From Butyrivibrio sp. X503 (lineage in GTDB: Bacteria; Bacillota; Clostridia; Lachnospirales; Lachnospiraceae): 64,000 nucleotides of DNA. The stretch lies in the NCBI RefSeq assembly GCF_003625475.1, contig NZ_RAIQ01000002.1:62001-126000 (forward strand). The letters are read 5' to 3'. Both the position numbers and the translations under genes were made by a program. Under the pieces are notes generated by a model. It searched no databases. It was not told the DNA's origin and was given only the letters and a program-made list of their open reading frames with translations. Positions 7,898 through 14,773 of the stretch are shown one piece after another (position 1 is the stretch's first letter; each line of letters opens with the position of its first letter).

Positions 7898-9373
7898 ATG
7901 AAAGGATATCTGGTAGCAGCAAAAATTATGAGTGGATTTGTTGTAGCAAGCCTCATAGGTTCTCCTATAATCGCTTATGCGGGTACAGCAGGTTATGTAG
8001 GTGATGATTCCAATGTATTTAGCGATGATAAACCAAGCGGTACAGGTTTTACCTGGAGTTCGGACGACAGCAAACTTACTTTGACAGATGACGTAAATGG
8101 TGATGTCGTGGCTGATAATGATATTACTATTACAACAAATGATGATCCTGTTACTATTTCCGGAAAAATCGAAGTAAGTACATTTGATACTTCAACTAAT
8201 GCCGATTTAACAATTGATACTGCTAACATTACTACAGGCGGTTCTATTTCTGCTGATGGAGATGTGAAAATAACAGATTCAAGTGTATCAGCTGATGGCA
8301 TAATCGGTGGTATAGACGGTAAAGGAACAGATGGAAATGTTATTATCACTGATTCAAATGTAATAAGTACCGATAGTATTGCAGCCGGTAACGCTGAACA
8401 GATATCTTCTCATGCACAGGGGGAATACGGAAATCATAATATTGTTATCAACAATTCAAATGTCTCAGTTGATGCTAATGGCTCTTCTCAAGAAAATTGG
8501 TATCCCATACTTGCTGTTGGTGGAACAGTTACCATTAATGGAAGCTATATTTCATCACCCACTGATGGTGTAATTCTGAATCAAGGTTACTATGGAACAG
8601 ATATTCACATGGGCGAAGTCGGAAGAATTGTAACTGAAACGCCACCCGGAGGCTATTCATATTCAGGTGCAGTTACAATTACTGTCAGTACAAAGCCTTA
8701 TTCAGCCTCAACGTCTTCTAATACAAACAGCGGAAGTAGCGCAGTAGCAGATAATAATGATTCGTCAAGTGGAAGTAGCGCAGTAGCAGATAATAATGAT
8801 TCGTCAAGTGGAAGTAGTGCATCATCAGATGACAATAATTCGCAGGAAGCATATGTAACAACCACGACAGATTATGCTAATGTTTACACATCTGATACAT
8901 CAAACGCTTATTTTGCAGCTGTATCTAATAATTCAGGTTCATCTAGTGTGTTAGTAAAAGATTCAAATGGAAAGTTAATGAAGGTTGCTGTTGATCTGAG
9001 TTCCGCAAGTGTTCCTAAGGGCTATTCATCCAAGATAACAGCAACAATTGTTCCTGCTCTTGACAGAAACGGAAAATCAATCAACGGACTTGATAAAATA
9101 GCACAGGCTCTTAATACAGCAATAACTGAGTCCGGGAAAACTCCGATTGAAGGTTCTCTCTTTATCAGAGCTTATGCAGCGGGAGTAAGCCTTACAAAAC
9201 TGGAAACACCTGCTATATACACATTTACTCTCGATAAGTCTTATGAAGGAAAGACCATAACAGTATATGTAAGAACTGTTACAGGGGAGGTTCATTCATA
9301 TGATGCAGTAGTAACAAAGGGTAAAGTTCAGATAGCCACAGAATATTTAGGAACAGTTGCTTTTGCAATGTAA
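7898..9373 (+). CDS. Secreted Ser/Thr/Asp-rich repeat protein, likely beta-solenoid surface protein
   Basis: The start is ATG 7898, directly after the strong RBS TAGGAGGTGG; the in-frame codons from 7808 overlap the previous gene and are unlikely to be translated. A signal peptide (residues 1-28) ends in AYA before Gly. Residues 30-260 are rich in D, S, T, N and I with irregular short strands (DVKITDSSVSADG, GNVIITDSNVIS), as in a beta-helix. A Ser/Asn/Asp linker with tandem 13-residue repeats follows (about 270-320), then a C-terminal domain of about 170 residues. There is no LPXTG, lipobox or SLH domain, so release or non-covalent attachment is possible. Exact role unknown; a surface or carbohydrate-binding function would be inference. 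A strong terminator follows. Confidence 0.8.
   Translation: MKGYLVAAKIMSGFVVASLIGSPIIAYAGTAGYVGDDSNVFSDDKPSGTGFTWSSDDSKLTLTDDVNGDVVADNDITITTNDDPVTISGKIEVSTFDTSTNADLTIDTANITTGGSISADGDVKITDSSVSADGIIGGIDGKGTDGNVIITDSNVISTDSIAAGNAEQISSHAQGEYGNHNIVINNSNVSVDANGSSQENWYPILAVGGTVTINGSYISSPTDGVILNQGYYGTDIHMGEVGRIVTETPPGGYSYSGAVTITVSTKPYSASTSSNTNSGSSAVADNNDSSSGSSAVADNNDSSSGSSASSDDNNSQEAYVTTTTDYANVYTSDTSNAYFAAVSNNSGSSSVLVKDSNGKLMKVAVDLSSASVPKGYSSKITATIVPALDRNGKSINGLDKIAQALNTAITESGKTPIEGSLFIRAYAAGVSLTKLETPAIYTFTLDKSYEGKTITVYVRTVTGEVHSYDAVVTKGKVQIATEYLGTVAFAM
8732..8809 (+). repeat. Tandem 39-base coding repeat
   Basis: Two identical 39-base units (8732-8770 and 8771-8809) encode a Ser/Asn/Asp linker (GSSAVADNNDSSS). 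A third, diverged partial copy starts at 8810 (GSSASSDDNNSQ). The identity of the first two suggests recent duplication in a flexible linker. Confidence 0.9.
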
Positions 9374-9390
9374 TAGATAAAAAAAGAAAG

Positions 9391-9420
9391 CCTCTACCAA
9401 GTAAATGGTAGAGGTTTTTT
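9391..9420. terminator. Bidirectional intrinsic terminator between secreted protein and tRNA-Leu
   Basis: A perfect 9-base-pair stem (CCTCTACCA with its complement), a 6-base loop, then six T on the plus strand. An A-rich run at 9379-9389 gives the T tract for the opposite direction. It stops the secreted-protein gene on plus and the tRNA on minus. Confidence 0.92.
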
Positions 9421-9422
9421 AC

Positions 9423-9505
9423 TGCCGGCAGTGGGACTTGAACCCACACGTGGTTACCCACAACAGATTTTGAGTCTGCATCGTCTGCCATTCCGACATG
9501 CCGGC
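9423..9505 (-). tRNA. tRNA-Leu, anticodon CAA
   Basis: The minus strand folds as an 83-base cloverleaf. The acceptor stem is GCCGGCA with TGCCGGC plus discriminator A. The anticodon stem encloses the loop CTCAAAA (anticodon CAA, reading UUG). There is a long type II variable arm as in Leu tRNAs, and the T arm contains GGTTCAAGTCC. The 3' CCA is not encoded and must be added after processing. Confidence 0.96.
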
Positions 9506-9567
9506 TTTTACAAATATAATAAAATGATGCGAATGCATCGGCGATGCCGATTGCAGCACGCCTACAT

Positions 9568-9596
9568 AATATATCACACGGGGAGCCTATTATCAA
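9568..9596 (-). promoter_or_regulatory. Probable promoter of tRNA-Leu
   Basis: On the minus strand TTGATA (9596-9591) and TATATT (9573-9568) are 17 bases apart. Transcription would begin near 9561, leaving a 5' leader of about 55 bases for RNase P to remove. The leader contains the short hairpin ATCGGC-ATC-GCCGAT. Confidence 0.6.
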
Positions 9597-9611
9597 GGCT
9601 TATTTAATATT

Positions 9612-10217
9612 TCAATTGCACCTTTCTTTATAAAGATAATATGCAAGCACATGCAGAGCCTGTTTGAAATCACCGCCGTTTATCCTGCTCACGAGCTCTT
9701 TTTCGTCAAGAAGCAGAACATCGAGGAACTCGGAGTCGTCAAGCTCCTGAGAAGCGACATGCTTGCAGTTTACTGCAGCGTAAATATGTACATTGCTGTT
9801 GGATATTGTGGCATTGGATGGAAGAGTCAGAAGATGAGTCCATTCATCCGATGTATATCCGGTCTCTTCAATGAGCTCTCTTTTGGCTGCTGCGAAAGCA
9901 TCGTCTTCGGTCGCGATTATGTTTCCTTTGGTAATATATGGAACATCACTCTTTTCCTTGTATTCGATTCCTCCAGCAGGGAACTCGGTGCAGATTTCAT
10001 CAATGCCGTGTCTGTACTGGCGCACGCAGATGAACTTGCCGTTTTCGTCGGTGGCGACGATGAGAGAGAAGCTGTGCTTTGAAAAATTGTAAACAGGGCC
10101 TATCTCTTCGTTATTTGGAAGTTCATAGATATTTTTCCTGAAATCGATCCATTCGTCTTGGATCACATGCTGTTCATCTTTTAATTTCCATCTGAGACTA
10201 TCATCTTTTGCTGACAT
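9612..10217 (-). CDS. Nudix hydrolase, ADP-ribose pyrophosphatase-like, with split Nudix box
   Basis: A 201-residue cytoplasmic Nudix protein. EFPAGGIE followed later by AAKRELIEETGY is the ADP-ribose pyrophosphatase pattern (cleavage of ADP-ribose or related sugar nucleotides to AMP plus sugar phosphate). The RELIEETG helix with the metal-binding Glu residues is intact. The normal short link between AGGIE and AAKRE is extended by roughly 15-20 residues containing a Lys/Asp/Tyr/Ile-rich segment, so the standard Gx5Ex7REUxEExGU spacing is broken. The gene is monocistronic on minus and divergent from the HD-GYP gene. The exact substrate is not certain. Confidence 0.88.
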   Translation of the reverse strand: MSAKDDSLRWKLKDEQHVIQDEWIDFRKNIYELPNNEEIGPVYNFSKHSFSLIVATDENGKFICVRQYRHGIDEICTEFPAGGIEYKEKSDVPYITKGNIIATEDDAFAAAKRELIEETGYTSDEWTHLLTLPSNATISNSNVHIYAAVNCKHVASQELDDSEFLDVLLLDEKELVSRINGGDFKQALHVLAYYLYKERCN

Positions 10218-10366
10218 TTTTTATCCTTTTTATGCGTTTATGCAGCTGTCACACCGCAAAACTGTCATATCTTGCTAGATTTATTGCGAATATCATCATT
10301 TTATCACAAAAAATAAAAAATGCTGATATAATGATTCTATATCTCTTAATTTAGGTGGAAAAAGAA

Positions 10367-11458
10367 ATGAAACTGATTTCAGTAGACAACCTTGAACCGG
10401 GCCTTGTGGTTTCCGAGAATATCTATACAATCGATGACAGACTTGTACTTCCGAAAGGAACGGTGCTTGATGAGAATGACATTCATAGGATCAAGTCACA
10501 TTCTCTGTACAATATTTTCGTAGAAGATGAGAAACAGCCGGTTCCCGACAAGAGCGAAGAGCAGGTACAGAAACAGCCTGACTATTCATATGCCGAGAAG
10601 ATCCGCAATTCCGAGGCTTTCATTAAGTTCAAGCAGGATATTGAGAATAATGCGCATCAGCTTGAAGAGTCATTTAAGCTTATTGCCAATGAGAAAATGT
10701 CTCTTGATATAGAGAAGCTGACAGAACCCGTTTATCATCTCTTTGTTGAGGCGGGCGGAACTGCAGGTGTTTTCGATATGCTTCATAACCTCAGAGACAA
10801 CAGCGATGCTGTATATATGCACAGCCTTAATGTATCTCTTATATGCAATACCATCGCAACATGGATGAGACTCCCTAAGGAAAAGGTGCAGCTTGCTACC
10901 GCCGGAGGTCTTTTGCATGACATCGGTAAGGTTCTTATGCCACCCGATCTACTCAACAAGAGAGATGCGTATACCGAATACGAAGAGAGATTCATGAAAG
11001 ACCATGTGGTTAAGGGATATGAGCTCGTCAAGGATAAGGATATCGATCCCAGGATCAAGAATTGTATCCTTATGCATCACGAGTACAGAGACGGCTCAGG
11101 CTATCCGTTCCACTTAAAGGGAGAGCAGATTGATGAGATAGCATCGATCGTTACTGTTGCAAATATCTACGAGGCAATGACCTCCAAGAGAGTTTACAGA
11201 GCACCGATCTGTCCTTTCACGGTTATTTCGAGATTTGAGGAAGAGGGTATCAATAAGTTTGATCCAAATGTCATCATGACCTTCCTTAGCAATATAGTTA
11301 ATACATTTATCGCAAACAGGGTAATGCTCAGCACCGGCCAGACCGGCGAGATAGTATTCGTTAATCCCGACCACCTTTCACGCCCTGTAATAAGATGCGG
11401 CGAGAACTTCGTTGATCTTTCTTCAAGAAGAGAAGTTTCGATCGTTGCAGTTATCTGA
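10367..11458 (+). CDS. HD-GYP domain protein with a substituted metal ligand
   Basis: Probable cyclic-di-GMP phosphodiesterase-family protein, 363 residues from ATG 10367; the RBS TAGGTGG ends 8 bases before it, while the GTG at 10355 lies inside that RBS. The N-terminal about 60 residues resemble the small domain in front of many HD-GYP proteins, then comes a helical link. The HD-GYP core has H152, HD at 184-185 with K188, HH at 237-238 and DGSGYP just after. The usual VADxYDA motif reads VANIYEA, so the metal-binding Asp is Asn (266) and the second Asp is Glu. The enzyme may be weakened, use fewer metals or act as a receptor. There are no membrane segments. Its own upstream region has a TATAAT box at 10327. 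Confidence 0.9.
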   Translation: MKLISVDNLEPGLVVSENIYTIDDRLVLPKGTVLDENDIHRIKSHSLYNIFVEDEKQPVPDKSEEQVQKQPDYSYAEKIRNSEAFIKFKQDIENNAHQLEESFKLIANEKMSLDIEKLTEPVYHLFVEAGGTAGVFDMLHNLRDNSDAVYMHSLNVSLICNTIATWMRLPKEKVQLATAGGLLHDIGKVLMPPDLLNKRDAYTEYEERFMKDHVVKGYELVKDKDIDPRIKNCILMHHEYRDGSGYPFHLKGEQIDEIASIVTVANIYEAMTSKRVYRAPICPFTVISRFEEEGINKFDPNVIMTFLSNIVNTFIANRVMLSTGQTGEIVFVNPDHLSRPVIRCGENFVDLSSRREVSIVAVI

Positions 11459-11610
11459 TATTTGCGTATTTATCGGTATTTACAGTATCTGCTATTATTG
11501 TAAATAACCGCCTTTTGTAGTATTCTAGATGTTGTAGAGACAGATTGTCGCAGCACGTTCTGCCATACAATATGTTGAATGGTTAGTATTTTTGACGTGC
11601 GGAGCACTAT

Positions 11611-11934
11611 ATGACTTGTAAAGATGCTGAAAAGTTAATTCCATTATTTCTGGATGACGATCTCGACAACCGCGATCTTTCCGATTTTCTTTATCATATG
11701 GATAACTGCGCGGAATGTAAGGAAGAGCTCACCATTCAGTTTCTTGTCAAAGTCGGCATGAAGAGACTTGAGGATGGTAACACATTCAACCTTAAGAGAG
11801 AGCTCGAAGGGCTTTTATCCGACGCCGGAAGAAGACTTAAGGTCAGGCAATCTCTGGTTCTTTTAAGCTACGTCCTCGAGGGCTGCGTTGTAGTCCTTGC
11901 CGCTACGGCATTTGTTCTTAATCTGTTTCTATAA
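11611..11934 (+). CDS. Small membrane protein with anti-sigma-like zinc finger
   Basis: A 107-residue protein. The N-terminus shows the zf-HC2 pattern of anti-sigma factors: a Cys near residue 3, then HMDNCAECKEE with His and two Cys three residues apart. A charged linker is followed by one C-terminal membrane segment (about 84-106). No sigma factor gene is adjacent, so a classical anti-sigma pair is not shown. An RBS (GGAG) lies 6 bases before the ATG. polA begins 27 bases downstream, so the gene may be co-transcribed with it. Alternative: a zinc-binding membrane protein without a sigma partner. Confidence 0.72.
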   Translation: MTCKDAEKLIPLFLDDDLDNRDLSDFLYHMDNCAECKEELTIQFLVKVGMKRLEDGNTFNLKRELEGLLSDAGRRLKVRQSLVLLSYVLEGCVVVLAATAFVLNLFL

Positions 11935-11961
11935 TCCTATATTTGTCGGGGAATATATTCT

Positions 11962-14157
11962 TTGGACATCCTTAATATTAACGCATTTAATTTAATAAAA
12001 GACGCATATAACGCTATGCCTGCATTTACGGACGCTGACGGTAATTTCGTCAGCGGTATTTACGGTGCTCTTTTTAAGCTAAAGAGCCTAGCAAAGACCG
12101 GTGAATACAAGAAGCTTAGCATTAGTTTTGATGAAAAGATACAGCCTTCGCCCGCCGTCAAGTCACAGACTTACAGGTTAAAAGATATCCTTTCTGGCTA
12201 TACCGATTCCGCTATCCTATCTGCCGAAGGCGTTGAAATAAGCGATACATTATTTGAATTTCTTGAAAAAGAGATCGCTGCCGTGTCTCCTCTAGGTAAG
12301 GCAGCTGCAGCACCTGTTTTTGAAGTAAAGATAAGTGCTACTTCGGATCTTTCAAAGGTTGAAGAGCTTTTTTCAAAAGCTAAAGCTCAGGCTTCTTTTT
12401 CTAAGGACGCAAGTGATAATTACGTAGGCTTTTATCCTGTAATAGATACAATCTCGTCAGGAAGTATCAAGAAGAAGGATATTATCGGTATTTCTTTTTG
12501 CTTTAATGACGAAGAGGCCGTATACATCCCGATTCAGGGCTTTATAACGGGGGATTATCTTGGAGGAAAGCTTTCCGAACTAAGTAAGAGCAGCAATCTT
12601 GCGACATTTGATATCAAGAGCTCATACAATCTTTTTACACCGTATGAGATAGAACAAAGAGATTACGGTTATAAGGAAGATACGGCTTATAACAATGAGC
12701 CGAGGTGTTTTGACAGCTTGATCGGAGCATATCTCAATAATCCCAATAAGAACGACTACATGATCGAAGATGTTTCCAAAGAATATCTTGGACTTAATCT
12801 TGAGAAAAGAGCAGATCTGTTCGGAAAAGAGCCGCTTATCAATGCCGATGCGACAATCCTTTCTTCTTATGCATGTAAGGCGGCTTACGTATGCAGAAAG
12901 GCTGCGTCTCTTATTCGAAAGAAGCTTGATAAGAACGGTATGGAAGCACTCTTTTATAATGTTGAGATGCCTCTTTCTTATATTCTTTTTGCTATGGAAA
13001 AAGAGGGAATCATCGCAAAGAGAGAACAGCTTAAGATATACGGAGATGAGCTCAAGGTTCGAATTGATGAGCTTGAGAAAGCTATATATAATGCGGCGGG
13101 AGTTGAATTTAATATTAACTCGCCCAAGCAACTTGGAGAGGTCCTTTTTGAAAAGCTGGGACTTCCCGCCGAGAAGAAGACCAAATCCGGATATTCTACC
13201 GCGGCGGACGTCCTTGAGAAGCTTGCCGGTGAGCACAAGATAGTATCGGATATTCTCGAATACAGAGGACTTGCTAAATTAAAGTCAACATATGCTGACG
13301 GGCTTGCCGAGTTTATAGAAGATGACAACAGGATTCACACAAGCTTTAATCAGACGATCACGGCAACCGGAAGAATCAGCTCAACAGAGCCCAATCTTCA
13401 GAATATTCCGATGAGGACAGAGCTTGGAAGACTGATAAGAAAAGTCTTTGTTCCAAAGGAAGGTTACGTGTTTGCGGATGCCGATTACTCACAGATTGAG
13501 CTTCGTATCCTTGCTCATATGTCGGGGGATGAAGGGCTTATCAAGGCTTATCACGACGGAGAGGATATACATGCAAGTACCGCATCCAAGGTATTCCATG
13601 TATCGTTTGCTGAGGTGACTTCGGATCAGAGAAGAAGCGCTAAGGCGGTTAACTTCGGTATCGTATACGGAATAAGCGCCTACGGTCTTTCAAGAGATCT
13701 TTCCATATCGCCTAAGGAAGCCAAGGAGTACATGGATAAATACTTTGAGGCTTATCCGAGAGTTAAGGAATATCAGGAGAGAGTCGTCAAAGAAGCCAAG
13801 GAGAACGGCGGAAGTACCACTCTTTTTGGAAGAAAAAGACCCATTCCGGAACTTAGAGCAAGTAATTTTAATATCAAGCAGTTTGGCGAGAGAGTTGCAA
13901 TGAATGCTCCCATACAGGGAACTGCCGCTGATATTATGAAGATAGCAATGATAAATGTCTTTTTCAGACTTAAGAAGGATAATCTGAAGTCGAGACTTAT
14001 CCTGCAGATACACGATGAACTTGTCATCGAGACTGCACAAGATGAGATAGATATTGTAAAAGAATTACTTACTAAAGAGATGGAGAGTGCTGTGACATTG
14101 GTCGTTCCCATGGAAGCAACCTGTCACACCGGAAATGACTGGTATGAAGCAAAATAA
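11962..14157 (+). CDS. polA: DNA polymerase I with vestigial 5' nuclease and inactive proofreading domain
   Basis: A 731-residue family A polymerase for gap filling in repair and Okazaki fragment processing. The polymerase half is intact: motif A DADYSQIELR (near 506), motif B RRSAKAVNFGIVYG (near 557) and motif C HDELV (near 684). It is about 130-150 residues shorter than usual. Residues 1-60 still resemble the first part of the 5' nuclease domain (an AYNAMP and GIYGALFKLKSL pattern ending in ISFDEK), but the LxDGN metal site reads LNINAFN and most of that domain is missing. The 3'-5' exonuclease-like region (about 110-310) lacks the acidic catalytic residues, as in other Firmicutes. Start TTG with a CGGGGA ribosome site. 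coaE overlaps its end by 23 bases. Confidence 0.93.
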   Translation: MDILNINAFNLIKDAYNAMPAFTDADGNFVSGIYGALFKLKSLAKTGEYKKLSISFDEKIQPSPAVKSQTYRLKDILSGYTDSAILSAEGVEISDTLFEFLEKEIAAVSPLGKAAAAPVFEVKISATSDLSKVEELFSKAKAQASFSKDASDNYVGFYPVIDTISSGSIKKKDIIGISFCFNDEEAVYIPIQGFITGDYLGGKLSELSKSSNLATFDIKSSYNLFTPYEIEQRDYGYKEDTAYNNEPRCFDSLIGAYLNNPNKNDYMIEDVSKEYLGLNLEKRADLFGKEPLINADATILSSYACKAAYVCRKAASLIRKKLDKNGMEALFYNVEMPLSYILFAMEKEGIIAKREQLKIYGDELKVRIDELEKAIYNAAGVEFNINSPKQLGEVLFEKLGLPAEKKTKSGYSTAADVLEKLAGEHKIVSDILEYRGLAKLKSTYADGLAEFIEDDNRIHTSFNQTITATGRISSTEPNLQNIPMRTELGRLIRKVFVPKEGYVFADADYSQIELRILAHMSGDEGLIKAYHDGEDIHASTASKVFHVSFAEVTSDQRRSAKAVNFGIVYGISAYGLSRDLSISPKEAKEYMDKYFEAYPRVKEYQERVVKEAKENGGSTTLFGRKRPIPELRASNFNIKQFGERVAMNAPIQGTAADIMKIAMINVFFRLKKDNLKSRLILQIHDELVIETAQDEIDIVKELLTKEMESAVTLVVPMEATCHTGNDWYEAK

Positions 14158-14773
14158 ACTGCAAAAAGGAAAGACCAACATCATAGGAATAACGGGCGGT
14201 ATCGGAGCCGGAAAGACTACGGTTCTTGAATACATTAAGAAAAACTATAATTGCAGAGTTGTGTATTCGGACGATGTTGCCAATGAGATCAAGATGAAGG
14301 GTTATCCCGCTTATGATGAGCTGGTACATCTCTTGGGAAAAGAAATCCTAGGAGAAGACGGCGAGATAGACAGGGCCAAGATGGCCAAGGCTATTTTCGG
14401 AGATGAAAAAAAGCTTCAGGCGGTCAACAATATTTTGCATCCAGCAGTTAATACGTATATTATTAATATTATAGATGAAGAAAGGCTTAGAAATAGGCTG
14501 GACTTTGTTTTTGTGGAGGCAGCTCTTTTAATAGAAAACGGCTATGAAGATATAGTCGATGAGCTGTGGTATGTATATGCTTCCGAAGACGTCAGAAGAC
14601 AGAGGCTTAAGGATTCACGCGGATACTCGGATGAGAAGGTCACGGATATCTTTAAAAAGCAGCTTTCCGACGATGATTTCAGAGAGCATTGCGATTTTGT
14701 TTTGGACAACAGTGGGGATCTTGATACTGTTGCAGATATTATCGGAAAGAAACTATTGGATTGGAGAAGATGA
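14135..14773 (+). CDS. coaE: Dephospho-CoA kinase
   Basis: Last step of coenzyme A synthesis: phosphorylates dephospho-CoA at the 3' hydroxyl of ribose. 212 residues with the P-loop GGIGAGKTT (about 23-31), a DDVAN segment for substrate binding and a lid region with basic residues, matching normal CoaE length. It overlaps polA by 23 bases, and its stop TGA overlaps the next ATG (TGATG), so it sits in a translationally coupled unit with polA and the FtsA-like gene. ATG 14144 is an alternative start. Confidence 0.95.
   Translation: MTGMKQNKLQKGKTNIIGITGGIGAGKTTVLEYIKKNYNCRVVYSDDVANEIKMKGYPAYDELVHLLGKEILGEDGEIDRAKMAKAIFGDEKKLQAVNNILHPAVNTYIINIIDEERLRNRLDFVFVEAALLIENGYEDIVDELWYVYASEDVRRQRLKDSRGYSDEKVTDIFKKQLSDDDFREHCDFVLDNSGDLDTVADIIGKKLLDWRR

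Noticed and set aside
8732..8809. 39-base repeats as a regulatory or CRISPR repeat
   Set aside because: In frame, adjacent, no spacers; they encode a Ser-rich linker.
10355..10366. GTG 10355 as start of the HD-GYP gene
   Set aside because: GTG lies inside the RBS TAGGTGG that serves ATG 10367.
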